NCBI GenBank assembly: GCA_028532985.1
Contig: JANCIK010000009.1
Coordinates: forward strand, 248,001-312,000
Direction: 5' to 3'
DNA: 64,000 nucleotides
Origin: Stropharia rugosoannulata
Taxonomy: Eukaryota > Basidiomycota > Agaricomycetes > Agaricales > Strophariaceae
A program made the position numbers and the translations under genes. Below the pieces are notes generated by a model. It searched no databases. It was not told the DNA's origin and saw nothing but the letters and a program-made list of their open reading frames with translations. Positions 9,840-22,139 of this stretch are shown here, one piece after another (the first letter of the stretch is position 1; each line of letters begins with the position of its first letter).

Positions 9840-10565
9840 TTTCAATAGATGTGTTGGTGTTGAAGTGTTGGTGTATGAGGAGAACAGATATATCCGTCTG
9901 CAGAGTACGACGGTTATGTGAATGATACGTACTTCTGCAATGGGGCTCCTGAAGTGTCGCAGCGTAATTTGACAGTAGGATTCAAACTGTAATATTCAAC
10001 AGTCTTTTCAGCTGACCAAGAGCCCAGGCCACCCCCGTGTTTCACAGTTTTCCATATCAGAAATCCAGAAATCCAAGGAAATATACCAAATGGTATAGTC
10101 TATTTGCACGGACATGCTTAGACATCTGGACCCACATGACCACTCCAAAAGGGATTGCTCCTAATCTTCGTATCTGAGATCCACGCACGGATCTCGGTAT
10201 ATTTTGTTTGTCTTTCCGGGTTATATCCGACTCTGCTCAGTATTCCAGACTTCGCCAAGTCATTCCCTGTCATTCCCCCTCATCTGCCTGTCTGTTTTTG
10301 TCTCACCTCCAAATCTTTGTATCCGTCATGCTTGCCAATGATGTTGCTCAAACTGCTTCAACTCCTGGTAAGTACCGTCCCCCATCGCCCGTTGGGCACA
10401 TTCAGAGAGCACATCTAATAATGCAGCATTTGTAGCAGCCACAGATGAATATTATTAGTCCATAATTATAGGGCATTCACCTGGAGTGTACAGACCCGGG
10501 TAAGTACGCACAATTCGATACCTTCCATACTTCTAATGAGCAGTCAGACATACAGGGATGACGTC
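9840..10565. other. Upstream region of gene 1, possible 5' exon
   Basis: No full gene is visible. A short candidate coding stretch starting at ATG 10327 (MLANDVAQTASTP) is followed by a good GT donor (10367) and a TAG acceptor near 10436. It may be an alternative first exon of gene 1 in cassette A, matching the short N-terminal exon of the cassette-B copy. Confidence 0.3.
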
Positions 10566-11089
10566 ATGGCTAACATCAGCCATATTCCTGGCAGCGTCCT
10601 TGTGCGGTTTACCTTGGAGGAAGCCGCATAGGATCATTACCTAGCAGCATTGAAGAGTCAAACAGTATACATCATCAAGCTCAGTGAGACATGTACCATT
10701 CTTACAGAGTCTACATGCCCTTTTGACATTCCAACAAATCATGGTATGTGGACAGTTGTTGAACCTCATAGAATATTTACAAACAAAAATAATAGAATCT
10801 GTCAACATTGCGTCCTCACAGTGCTAGTACAGCGCAACTGTAGGACGCCAGCCTGGAGTGTTCAACAGACCGTAAGCGCCTAGCCATGATTATGCATAAT
10901 GATTGGCAGACTAAAGCCGTTCTATAGGTGTGGTGTTGCGCTGAATGTCATGAACATTTGCGGCGCGCGTTGTCCCAAGTTCACCAATCAAATGACACAA
11001 TGGCGGATTTCAGAGCCTCTCTGTCGGCAGGTCAAGTGGTTCAGGTTGACTATGTACACGAATGTTCTCTTGTTTCCCCAGACATGTAG
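10566..11089 (+). pseudogene. Cassette A gene 1, in-frame TAG
   Basis: The function is unknown. Three exons read in one phase: 10566-10743, 10822-10871 and 10928-11089, with introns of 78 and 56 bp that have GT-AG ends. The last exon encodes VWCCAEC and then SLSAGQVVQVDYVH, which aligns with the shorter gene at 24568-24864 (SCCAN and ALGAGQVTQVDYVH). Paired cysteines suggest metal binding or disulfides, but this is not shown. The first exon has a TAG at codon 22 (10629-10631), so this copy is either broken or starts from a different 5' exon. It lies upstream of gene 2 in the same orientation, as in cassette B. Confidence 0.5.
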
Positions 11090-11252
11090 TACTACTCTGA
11101 CTTAGATATGTGCTATATACAAATTATTGAAAGACACTGCTGCCTACAAATTTATAAGCGCTATTTTCCCACCTAGTATTGATTGAAGTCTTCGGTGTAA
11201 TATATGCGGACTCTGTCTTTACCTCCCTCCATTCGAATACTCTCATTGAAAG

Positions 11253-12795
11253 ATGGGTAAAAACAAGGTGCCCGTGTTAGACAACACTCACAAACGCCCC
11301 AAGTATCCTATAGGCGCAGATGGGCTGAACTGCAACCAACGCTACTATCGTAACAAAAAGAAAAGAGAAACAGAAAAACAAGTAAGCCAAAGCCTATGTA
11401 TCAAAGTAAATCCTTGTGTAGACTGACCAAAAATATAGGACACTACTACTGTGACTGTATGTGAACCTATATACATACTGAGCAGTTACTGAGATCCTGT
11501 TGCGTAGAATGACGGGGTGCACAGTGACAGGAGTGCTTTTACACTCGCTCCTGTACTATCAGACGCAGAATGGAAAGCGTACCAAGTGATTCCCGACATG
11601 TCCTCTCCATACCCACGACATACCCAGAAGCAGTTCTCTACCAGTACACAGTGTGGGTCTGTTTATATGCAGCCCTCCGCTGTGGATGACTACCCTTTGG
11701 TCCACCATGAAAGCTATAGGCCGGCAGATAATTTGCAGATAGGCAGTCACAATGGTAAAGTTTTTGACTAATAGCCTTACAGTCTAGGTGTACTAGGCTT
11801 AAACTGAAACATTGAACTTCACAGGACTCGTACTTGCATTGCCTGACTTCAATAAACGAGCGAGTGTCTCACTTGAACCAGTAGCGCTGGAAGCGCCGTA
11901 TGACAGCAGCAGGGCAAATACACCTGTAGATGGAGAAGTCATGATTCGGTCAACACACATTGACCACACACAGCTCGACCAGTCCAGCACCATTCCAGTG
12001 CAATTGACTGTCGTACAAGTTTCCGATGTCGGCAACGCCGGTGCTAACATATTCGGGCATGGTCTTGGAGAACAGGTTGTGGATCCAATGCACGTGCATG
12101 TACCAGTGAATGTGCTTGCGTGCCCCCAGTCACAGGACAAGTCCAGCATCCGTATACATGATAGCAGCATTGTTATACATGGAACAGGAGAAGCGCTACT
12201 AGGATTAACCAAGGTCCTTATGCCCCCCACGGTACTGGGTCAGCCACAGCTAGAGGATGAGTCAGGCAACGCGCTACGCACGGAGTTCAAGATGTATACT
12301 GAATATCTTGAAATGCAGGAGCATATTAAAGCATGGTCTTCATCATTGGGTGGAATAGATAACTGGCCGCATTCGATAGAGCTGCGTTTCCAAGCAGCAA
12401 AACAGAAAGGTTTACCATTGTTGCAGCGCCTTTATGATAGGATTTTTGACATGGAAACGCGGGGACGTAATTTCCTGGCGACATTGACTCTTGTATCAAA
12501 CTCCTTACCTCAAAGCGCACAGGCAGTCTCGCGACTATGGCAGCTCCATCAAGAACAGATATTGGTTGTATCCAGAGGCCTCACCATCCTTGAACTATCT
12601 GCATCCATTGTGGAATGAAATATGTTCACACTAGCACATGGGGAGTTCTATCGGGCAGCTCCACATGCGCTACTGGCGAACCAAACAACATACTTAGTTC
12701 CGTCAAGGAAAGCTGACCATACTCCTTTAACAGCTATAGACGAGATAGAAGAAATGGAGGTCGATATATACCTACAATCATTCGAGTTCTTCTGA
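11253..12795 (+). pseudogene. Cassette A gene 2, one in-frame TGA
   Basis: The family is unknown. Exons 11253-11381, 11508-11754 and 11825-12795 join in phase (introns 126 and 70 bp). The N-terminal block is small and basic with PKYPIGADGLNCNQRYYR, then a variable middle. The conserved C-terminal block carries the motifs GGIDNWP, LRFQAAK, ETRGRN and VVSRGLTILEL. All of these recur in the gene at 25157-26770 with the same two intron positions and phases. The frame is interrupted by TGA at 12616-12618, where the paralog has an Arg codon, and then stays open to 12795 with matching residues (MFTL). It is therefore either a truncated protein (388 residues) or a pseudogene that lost about 60 C-terminal residues. 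The basic N-terminus could bind nucleic acid (inference). Confidence 0.7.
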
Positions 12796-12980
12796 GTCTG
12801 CTACTGTACCCTACTAGTATTGACAGTGTGGACCGTATAAATACTGCTGGATAAAGGTTTTTGAATGCTTTTGACTTATAGTACTGAAGATCATAATCAT
12901 TGGACCCTTAAATGCGTCAGAATGGCTTATTGTGATGGCTATAATCATGAGTTATAACGGTTACCAAGTCATATTATGAC

Positions 12981-13090
12981 GATTCTGATTGATTAAGATG
13001 GTACACTATACAGCCATTCTGACATTATGACGGTATACTATCCAGACATTCTGACGTTATGATGGTATACAACCCAGACATTCTGATGCT
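12981..13090. repeat. Tandem repeat, about 32 bp, four units
   Basis: Units beginning [GC]ATTCTGA start at 12981, 13015, 13047 and 13079 and share the pattern CATTCTGACRTTATGA followed by a GGTATAC-like stretch. A similar ATTATGAC-rich tract follows gene 2 in cassette B (26930-27075). Confidence 0.75.
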
Positions 13091-13224
13091 AGTAGCCATT
13101 TGTACTTCTATGTTAGACAATGCATCACCTCGGTGCTAACAGCGCAGGAATCTGTTGAGCCAACCGGGATATTGTGGATATTCGATATTGATTTGATAGC
13201 GGATACAAGCCCAGGCCTACACTG

Positions 13225-13500
13225 ACACACTACCACGTGCACCCGCTCTCGTACTCGGTAACAAGAAGGCCATACTTATACTGAATACAAGCCTGCCGAG
13301 CCAAATAACTGGCCCATGCATTACCAGAGCAGATATGATAGTGTTGCGGTCTCCATACGTTGCAGACAAATGATATGTCCTGTTGACTCTAGCTTCACTC
13401 CCCGTTTTTTGGTCCACGCATACCACCTGTGTGCCCGCTCTCGCGCACAGTGGCGAGAAGGCCATACTTGCTGGATAAAAGTCGGCCAAGCTAAATAACT
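13225..13500. repeat. Two degenerate direct repeats of about 90 bp
   Basis: The segment around 13233 (CCCGCTCTCG, AGAAGGCCATACTT, then a CAAATAACTG end) recurs at about 13424 with the same order of words. The offset is about 191 bp. A GT-rich run follows at 13625-13655. No coding is seen. Confidence 0.5.
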
Positions 13501-13823
13501 GACTCTCAAATGTCAATGCAGATGTGTAAGATGGGTGAGCTATGTATGCAGGATGGCATGGCGGTAGTGAATCATTGTCAGGATGTACAAGTGGCCGTGA
13601 GGTTTGACTACATGCGCACTTTTGCGTGTGTGTGCGTGTTCGTGTGCGCGCATGTGCTTTTGCCCTCCCTCCGCAGTCAGTACAGCTGGTGGCATGGTCG
13701 ACATTAGATTTTTTATCTGCTATCATTTGCTATGTTCTATACGACCCAATCTATTACGCTCGCATGTTTTTAGGGCCCCAGTATCATATGACTTCTATGT
13801 ATCTACTACAAGAAAACTGTATA

Positions 13824-14333
13824 TCAGAACTCCCATTTTAACTCAGGATAATCGTCAGTGCTCATTTTCTCGGTGATTTGGACAACTGAGACTCGAATTA
13901 CCCTTCCAGCAAAAAGGGTTCTCCGAAAATAATGAAGTGCGTCAGCTCGATGCCGAAATGTTGAGCAAGCTCCCCCATTAATCCGAAATACATTTGCTTC
14001 AGCATTCGTGGAACTAAGAAATAGCCAAGGTCAGTATAGACGTAGAACTGACATAGCTTGAAAAAATACCCAGTCCTGAATATGCCAGGATGACGCCCAA
14101 CGGTAACTGCACACCACCACTCGGGACCACCATGCCCATAGTCTACAGAATATATTGTGAATAAATTCAGTAAAGGAGATTCTATAATTACCTTTATCTG
14201 CGCGAATGAGTCTGTCGTATTTCGTCACCGTCTCTTTGCGCACATGGGTATGCCGGCGCAATACTTTACCATGTTCAAGATAGGTGCAGAACGATGCTTT
14301 GGCATGAAGGTGACTATTGTATAGCAGGGGCAT
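13824..14333 (-). pseudogene. Viroplasmin / RNase H1 N-terminal-like fragment
   Basis: On the minus strand from ATG 14333 the frame encodes a basic segment (RKETVTKYDRLIRADK). A 61-bp GT-AG intron (near 14132-14192) leads into EWWCAVTVGRHPGIF and then QDW. The pattern W-x-V-x-x-G-x-x-x-G-I-x-x-x-W is the signature of the caulimovirus viroplasmin / RNase H1 N-terminal domain (Pfam PF01693), a small hybrid- or RNA-binding fold common in basidiomycete proteins. To keep the rest of the domain (SSTNAEANVF) in frame an in-frame TGA or another short intron must be allowed, so this may be broken. It lies between genes 2 and 3 of cassette A. No counterpart was found in cassette B. Confidence 0.4.
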
Positions 14334-14334
14334 G

Positions 14335-15709
14335 CCGTGGCATAGGTCGTCAGATAGGACGTCTTGCTCATAATCTCTGATGGTTAACTATTAGCCAGTT
14401 GATGACGGGCTAGCTATAAACATTGATCTGCACTCACTCAACACTATATATGCCTGGATTTCGACCGGTTAAAATTACTTGAAACCTATTAAGCCCATGT
14501 GTGCCACCGTTTGTAAAATCCCAACGGATGTGGTGTTTTCTTGGGCCTCCAAGGTCAAGATATCTATTAGACTCAGAGAGGATCGGACACAATATGATAT
14601 CTGTTTATGATGATTCAGAGTGGTCTAGTGATGTGTAGCATAGGAGGTTTACGTTTATACGAGTAGAAATTCTTGTTTCTACCAATGTCAAGTATATGTC
14701 GGATTTCGTTTCTCTCAAATGCGCCTGTACAGAAAGTTCGACCTAAGTACTTGTGAAAGATTTTGTATGTGAAACTGCACCTGCTGTTTGAGACTGTTGA
14801 TTTGAATCTGAACGATTCTGAGTGTAGAAGGGATCAATGTGGACTGTAACCTCTCCAGTCAAGCAGATATCAACTTTTGAGAAACAAGAGGTCATAGTTC
14901 GATGCAAGCACCATGGCTCACGGTGACCTATGGTCAATTTGTCTGACACACGAGGTAACAGATCAGATCTGTCATGCGAGATATATGTATAAAGGAGATA
15001 GAAGGCAATCAGTTACGGAAGGGAACTAGTATTCGATGTAAATCTGATTCTCCGGATAACACGGGTCTATTCCATAAATTTGTAACACTTTGGCTGCCCA
15101 GTGTTTGTTCATACTGGTCTAATATGAGCTCAAACAAACTCTTAAGGCATATTCTGGAATGAATTATTATGTACAAACTTGACATGGTAGGCTATGTGAT
15201 TACTGTGGGGATATATGGAACAGAGTAGGGCGAAGGGTGTATGAAGGGCTATATGTATGTGCCTTATGCAGATAACAAAAACGCCGGAAAGAAAGGATCA
15301 CACTTCACCCTACCTCACCACATGTCATAGTCTCAGTTCCTTTCGGGAGGTAATTAATGTGTAAAGCTTAGCGCAGCACCTTGTAACATTGCCTCGGACG
15401 GCTATTTGTCTACTTCAGTCGAATTGGTTTTGTTACGTACTATAGATCCGTGTTGGTGCATCAGATATGATGGGGCAGATATGTCTTGTTGCTAACTTGG
15501 AATTTGCTATGGAACGTATACCACATTATCGCAGATTATTTCCCATGTCTCCACATGGCCGGATTGACAGCTGCCTCACAAGTGCACAACATTATGAGTC
15601 AGTACAGCGCCCCACTGAGCGTGCATTCAGTGTGTCAAGATATTCTAGAATCAGGGGCTCTGGCTATATATAGACTTCTGGGGCCTATTGACGATATTGA
15701 ACTGCAACC
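14335..15709. other. No gene recognised
   Basis: Only short, unconvincing open frames are present on either strand. This is the spacer between the viroplasmin-like fragment and gene 3. Confidence 0.4.
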
Positions 15710-16227
15710 ATGAGTACCCTGCAAGCATCGGACGTCAGTATCTGTGGAAATCCTGAGTGTCGAAGACCTACCTGTAACTCGTTTGAGCCCGTACCGCTCT
15801 TTATATTTCACGGAGTAAGGTGTTATCTCTTTCCTATAATATGACTCTCACATTGCCCCAGACCAGGCCGCTACTTCCATTACACTGGCAGGGACGTGTT
15901 CGCAATGGAACATTCTGCTACAATAATGATTCCCAATTACGCCATATCACAGAATCCGATACGCATCAATTATTAATTTATGTCTGCCTTGGGGAACCAC
16001 ACTGGCAGCTGTTCAATCCTGATTCGGAAGCCCCATCCATGGGGCAGTGCCCAATCATCTTACGCTGGTCCAATCTTGAAGACAGCGACTGCTGGGGCAT
16101 CAAACATATCATCCAGAAGATACATATGAAGTTCTTTCCGGAGTGTCCCATTCCAGAGCGGTACTTAGCGCCTAGCGAAGCAATGCCGAGCGATGATTCA
16201 TACAGTGGGGACGATGACTCGGAGTAG
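15710..16227 (+). CDS. Cassette A gene 3, Cys-rich acidic-tail protein
   Basis: The family is unknown. Exon 1 (15710-15814) starts MSTLQASDVS and encodes ICGNPECRRPTC, a C-x4-C-x4-C motif. A 47-bp intron (GTAAGG...CCCCAG) follows, and exon 2 runs 15862-16227, giving 156 residues. Shared blocks with the gene at 30349-30889 are PLHWQGRV, ILRWSNLEDSDCWGIKHIIQ, PIPERYL and an acidic Ser/Asp tail. The intron lies at the identical position in the two copies. The Cys motif suggests a small zinc-binding domain (inference). It is convergent with gene 4 here: the stops are 39 bp apart. Confidence 0.75.
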
Positions 16228-16266
16228 TTTATATAGAATAGCATTTAGAAGCCGAATAGAAGGTGT

Positions 16267-17887
16267 CTAACTATTCAACATGCGAGCGAATTGAGCCTGT
16301 GCCACCAATACTGAGAGTTGCTTCTCAGTTTCGGCAAGCCTCTCTTCTAGACTTCGATTTTTATCTTGTTCTTTCTTGAGCTGGAGTGCAGACTTGACTG
16401 CATCTTCACGTCGAGATGTCAGAAGCACTGTCATCAGCCTATTGAAGTCATTGACGTGCTCCTTACACCAGTCTTTAGCTTCATGATGAAGACGCGGGGA
16501 CGTGTAATGAAGAGTCGGCTGCCTCGCAGATGTATGCTGCGCACCAATGAAAAGCCAGCACCCCGTCGCCGTGGAAATATCCTCGCACTTTATATTGGTA
16601 AATTTTCTTAAAGATAAGCCAGGCTCAACGAACTCACCTTTTCCAGAAGTGAGTTCATCATTTTCAAGAATTTTGCACTGGCCACCGTCTGATCATCGAT
16701 ATACGCGGGTTTATGGTGTCGCCGAACGACCTCTGAAAGTCATGAGCAGCCTTTTTAACATATTCAACACCATTACGTACTGTGCAACTTGGCCCCCCTC
16801 ATTGCGCCGTCAACATATCCGTATAAGGGATTCTGGTCATTCGCACGAATGTGCGACGATGTACTATAGCCTAGATAATAGACTTTAATATACATTCTTC
16901 TTGAATTACACATAAATAATTGAAGACTTACTGGCTTGTGTATTCTTCTGGCGTAAATCGGTCATATCAGTATTTATGTCAGAGAGAGGACTAGGCGACG
17001 TTGGAGGGCTAGAATACATGGGAGCGGCATTGAAATCGCCTCCAAACATATCCTCGTCGCTGCCGTTCAATCCACTTGAGGTAGTACGGCCTAATGTGAA
17101 AGAATTTAGTATCATGGAGACGGTGGGATATAGCAAGGAGTACCGGAGCTAGAACTCTCTATGTCTCTTAAGAGAGGATCGATTAGATTGTTGTGTAAGT
17201 CTGGGCTACAGCGTCGAAGCAATGGTGTCGAAAATACATTGTATTCACTCGGCCGGAGAGGTAAAGGCATAGCGGGGTTCACCGATGGTTGGGGGTCATT
17301 TGGGGATAGTGTACCGTTAACAACTGGTGTAGACGAATACGAAAAGCTAGGTATCAACCCTTCAATGTCCTACCAAGTGAAAAAAATTAGTTACACAGAC
17401 CTAGTATATATGTCAGGATACGCACATTCAGTACTGACTTCTCTCTAAGATACAATTTTCCTTTCTTTGAATGTACGCACTGGGTCAGAAGCGGTCTACC
17501 TTCGCATGTCCTGCACCTCTTTGGGGACCTTGTGCGTGACAGAGTCCCCTGGATCTTGGCAGAGTCAGCAAGCCAATGCCGACACATACTAGTGGTGATG
17601 GCCATACCTTCTGATTTACTTTAGCTGCAATTATTGCCGCGCTTCGCATCTTAAGAAGGCATACATGAGAGAGGCTTAAAATATATGATAGCTGCGGAAC
17701 GTACACGACGACCTGGGGATGGAGGTTCCAGGATGGATGAAACAGGCTCAGTTGAATGTTCAGAGACATTGTTCTGCTTTCCGCCCCTCTTAGTACCGTG
17801 TATAACACACACCGAACGGAGAGGCTTTTCTGGGCACTTTAGGCATCGCTGAGGGGCTCTTTTCTTTGACTTGGTGAGACTAGTCAT
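16267..17887 (-). CDS. Cassette A gene 4, double CxxC zinc motif and coiled coil
   Basis: This multi-exon minus-strand gene starts at ATG 17887. Its first exon encodes APQRCLKCPEKPLRSVCVIHG. A second exon (around 17450-17560) encodes CRTCEGRPLLTQCVHSKKGK. Both have the pattern C-x2-C-x3-PL-x-x-x-C-x-x-H or close to it, so they look like two related zinc-binding modules. Ser/Pro-rich exons follow (17357-17152; 17099-16929). Next come an exon with RANDQNPLYGYVDGAMRG, an exon with KFLKMMNSLLEK, and a last exon (about 16595-16267) with GCWLFIGAQHTSARQPTLHY and a C-terminal coiled coil (LEERLAETEKQL). All exons have counterparts in order in the gene at 28498-30037. The exact ends of exon 1 and exon 2 are uncertain. 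It may be a DNA-binding regulator of the element (inference). Confidence 0.7.
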
Positions 17888-18028
17888 GGAGGAATGAAAG
17901 TGTGTCTTGCCACGTCAATGGTAAAGGAGAGCGAAGAGTTTACCCGAGGTATAGCAACTATTCCAACTCAGCTTTGCGGAGAGTGCATTTTGTGTACATG
18001 GTACGTGGGGATTTTAGGTGTGTCTTCG

Positions 18029-18355
18029 TACTGCACAATGGCAGGGATGACAAATGCAGTTGTATATGTCTGCATATATTCCAGAAGATGCTATCAATCA
18101 CTCTCATTGTAGGTGACTCTTGCTTTGACGCTGAGTTCTGTACTGCACATTGCCAGGTATCGTGTGCGGATGTGTACATCTGCATTGCATAGTACACTGC
18201 CAGGGATAACAAATGCAGTTGTATATGTCTGCATATATTCCAGAACACGCTACCGATAATTCTCACCATATGTGACGCCTGCTTTGTAGCTGCATTCCGT
18301 ACAACATACTTCCAGGTATCATGTGAAGACGTGTACATCTGCATATCACACAGTA
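18029..18355. repeat. Tandem duplication, 159-bp unit
   Basis: Two units share CAGGGATRACAAATGCAGTT (18042 and 18201) and the following TATATGTCTGCATATATTCC, and later GTGTACATCTGCAT. The offset is 159 bp. It lies between gene 4 and the KDZ transposase 3' end. Confidence 0.8.
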
Positions 18356-18379
18356 CAATGACAATATAATCTACTGACA

Positions 18380-18717
18380 TATCTTACTGCAGGGAACACC
18401 TGCTCGTTGCTACTTGGGGAGACCATTAGACAACAGTTTAAAGTAGCTTTATCTTGTGGCATTGATCAAAAACTTTGGAGAAAAACACTCAGACAAGAGA
18501 TCCCCCAGTGCACGTCGCCCTTGTCAAACCCCTGTGCGGTGCGGTGATGCAATGATTTGTCAGATTGCTCGTGGGAACTTTGTGAACACATCCAATCATA
18601 TGCATTGTTTGGGTCTTGTTTGAGGGTTGCTACCCTCTGCTACTGCAGTTTGAGCTTTTGAACTACACATACATAGAGGAATAGACTGTCTAGTATTATT
18701 ATTGGTGTAATAGTATG
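18380..18717. other. No gene recognised downstream of KDZ transposase
   Basis: This is AT-rich spacer with no coding signal. Confidence 0.4.
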
Positions 18718-21700
18718 TTAAGACATGTTTTTAATACGCAATCGATTCCATATTGACAGGAAAACCTTTGTTAGATCCATAGACCTCTCTTGTCCCATAT
18801 ATCCGATCGATTTTCTAATTCTTGAAAGACCTTGATTCCCGCATTCTCCAGCGCTCGAGTTAATCCAGAGCAAGAAAGGATCCGCGTTTTTATAGCTTTT
18901 GAGGAAGCATGCTGACGCGCACTTTGTATGATCGGCCGCATGGAAGTCGTCTATCACGAAAAGGGTTTCTTGAAAGAACTCCGGCTCTCTCAGCATGCAA
19001 TACGGCTGGAGCTCGCATGCGAAATCATAGACAACAACTGCAGGGGCCTTTCTCCACCTCGTGTACATGGCTGAGAATACATCATTCCTTCCCTCGCCCA
19101 CAGGAATACAATGGAAGCCATAAGCGACACTGTGTCTGCACCAGCACACCATTATTCCTCCGGTGAGCTTTTTGGGGCTGTAAGTTGAGTAGTATTTTCG
19201 ACAGCCCCATTTCCTATCAGACGTGCTGTCCTGTGCACCTTCCTTGAGGTGCGGGTACAACGGCCTGAACCGAATCTGCGGCATAGCATAATGACATCCT
19301 GTCTGTATATACTTCATCAGTGTTGTACAGTAGTGCATGTCCATATAAGTGATATCACCTTTCTCCAGTCAGATTTCTCTGACTCTGTCTGAGCTATTGG
19401 ATCTGCTGTTCTGTGAACATTGAATTCACGGCGTACAGTCTCAGCGCGCACATACAGCCAGCGGCAAATAGCCATTGTCTCCGGACTATAGCCATGCTCG
19501 TCAGTTAACTCGTACTCAAGAACATTGTAGATGCTGGGGATATGAATAAGCTTTGACGCGGTCTGATAGGAAGGTGATTGAAGAAAGCCTCGGAGTAATG
19601 GAAGAGCTCAGGCGTTAATCATTTGAACGGCATTTTCTTCAGCGGCTATCTGACATAGATGAGTAATATATGGTTGATTCAAAACATAAGATAACATACC
19701 TGTAATAAAAGGTCTTTGTACTGCGGTGGGGGAACATAGTGGTTCAAAACTGCCTGCGTCCCAAAATGCAGTTCAAACAGTTCACCAAGTGATTTATCCA
19801 CATTTGTGAGATTGCTGACGAGCTCAGGTAATAGTGTAAATCAACGTTTCAACAGTGCCTTCTGCCTTTCAATGGCTTCAGCCTTCGAAATCTTGGGGGT
19901 GTGTTCCTCATCGGAGTCAGACTCAGATGAGCTTTGCTCTGCTTTAGTTGACCGCAGGCCCCCCGCAAGAGACGGTCCATTAACAGCATCGCGAAGTTGC
20001 TTTCTTAGGCTCCTGTCCGGTATAACTTGAGCGCCTTTGAGACGAACAGTGTCCATATAGGTCGGTGACTGCGATGTGATTGTTGTCGGAGGCTGAAGGG
20101 AGGGGAGGGCCTTTTCACGGCTGAACGAAATAGATACGCCATCCCAAATGACAGCGGATGGCGTAGGACCGCATTGGGGGCAATTCATGTCGCTTCCAAA
20201 TTCAATGAGCCTTGCGTATGCAAACCACACATCGCGGAATCTCTTTTGACTGATGAAACGATGCACTTGAGGATGCGACTGATATCGTCTAGAGATAACA
20301 GTAACCCAAGCTGTAAATGGTGTCTCGGATGCGGTAAATGTACTGATATAATCATTCAGTACATCATGGGTAACAAGAATGTTGTTATTGAAGTTAAACA
20401 GCCCGAGCTCCTGACAATCCGGTCCAATTCGGCACAGCTTGCACGTAGGGCATTTCTGACATTCGATAGTGACCTTCCACGATCTATGCAAGCCATAGAC
20501 TACACTTGACTTCGTTTGAACCGGGGCATGCGGGTTAAACATCTGACGAGGCTCTCGACAGTTGCAGGATGACGAGTCCGACAGCTTGACCACCATCCCA
20601 GAGTAATCCTCAATGATGGTGCGCATGATCCCTGGCGGGTCAGAGGCGACTTGAGACCACGCAGGAGGTGGAACTGGCATGTATGATATTGCTGACTCTG
20701 TAAGATCGGCATCATTGAATGACCGTTGAACCTTCCTGGCTGGTTGCAGACAACGTCAGCGATGCTGTCACTTTGATAGATGACTCCGATACCTTCAATG
20801 TGAGGAAGTAATCTCACAATCTGGTCCTCGGGCCCTCTGCGATGGTTCAACGCGCGTTTGGCTATGGTGATATGTGGGCATGACTGTGCCGAGTCCAGCG
20901 CACATTTCCAAGTTCCTGAACCATCATCTTTACCCATGTACTCAACCACAGTGGTGTTTTTAATTGTAGGACTTTGAGGCGGCGGGACAGAAACATAGTT
21001 TATAAACTCATCGCCAGTAATACCGATGGGGTGCCGCAATATTATCATTGGCTCTTGATGATTTACTATAGAATATATTAGATCATCGAGACCTCTCAAG
21101 AGAGATTCACAGCCTACATGGTAGACCAGGGGCATCCGGGAAGAACACACTTCCATGTTCAAGAATAAATCGTGAATGGAAACAGGCGGCCTTCTTCTTT
21201 GATTCTGGGCATAGGCATACGACAACAGTTTCCTCATCCTGTTTGCTAGAATGAATGTGGTACCAGAAACTCTAAGCCAACGGTCAGTAACGCTGGGTCA
21301 TACTCACTAGTAGATTCACATACGGTAGTTTGGCCTCTTTCTTGATTCCATCCCCTAGCCACATATGTCTTCTTTGATAATTGATAAAACGAAAGGCTTC
21401 CATTTATGACCGCGTCGAAAAATAGTTCATAAGGATCCGCATCGATGAATGAATTGTCCACCGTTGCATCATTGAGGGGTTCATCATAGAAGGTACTCTG
21501 TTGCTCATTATGAAGTTCGCCATCGATAGTATTGTGTTGCCTATTAGGGAGTATATCTGTCGTCTCGGGGACCTACAAGAAAACAGTAAATGCATGTTAT
21601 GAGATGGTATCCTATGGTATCTTCATCTGGGGCATACATACCGTCGCTGGGCCCCTATCAGGTAGGGGCGTGGTCGTGTTTGAGACGCCTATATTCTCAA

Positions 21701-21947
21701 GGGCTTCAAATGCATTTGTTACATTGCGCATTGAAGGCTGTGGACTATGGTCTCTAGCCCGTTGGTCATCTCTTCGCGGCCGTTTGGAGCGTGGCCCCTC
21801 TTGTACACTAGTCTTGTTAGGCCTTCGACGTTTACGCATTGGAGTTATGTAGCTTTGGGGAAGTTGATACGCGTTTTCCAGTGAGATCTCCTCATTCCCA
21901 TTCAGCGTGCGCTCAGGAAGAGAAATCGGAGCAGTAGAGTACTCCAT
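18718..21947 (-). pseudogene. KDZ superfamily transposase, decayed
   Basis: The minus-strand gene begins at ATG 21947 with a basic, NLS-like stretch (MRKRRRPNKTS). It continues through introns 21573-21641 and 21239-21323. A SWIM-like zinc motif follows (CLC...CFH, around 21200-21155), then NYVSVPPPQSPT and the KDZ hallmark block IGPDCQELGLFNFNN, SETPFTAWV, WFAYARLIEFG and CPQCGPTPSAVIWDG. After intron 19303-19358 the catalytic part has GGIMVCWCRHSVAYGFHCIP, VVVYDFACELQPYC, FVIDDFHAADHTKC and INSSAGECGNQG, ending at TAA 18718. These blocks are characteristic of the Kyakuja-Dileera-Zisupton superfamily, cut-and-paste DNA transposases common in agaricomycetes. This copy has frame changes near 21140, 20745 and 19568 and in-frame TGA codons near 19840 and 19617, so it is probably inactive. 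It sits between the two cassettes. Confidence 0.9.
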
Positions 21948-22139
21948 TATAGCGGTGTACTAAAGAAGAAGGCAAGAGTCTGCGAGAGTTGATTTACAGC
22001 TATACTTCGCTGACATAACTGTACCTGACCCTACAGGACGTCAGCATACGTGCGGGCTCTAACAAGCAGGATATAATCACTTTTGTAACGCATGGAGACG
22101 CTAAGCAGATGAATCCGTCCGTGTTCAAAGCTCGTACAA

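Noticed and set aside
12960..13095. CRISPR-like array of short repeats
   Set aside because: Units are directly adjacent without unique spacers and the context is eukaryotic with introns; it is an ordinary tandem repeat.
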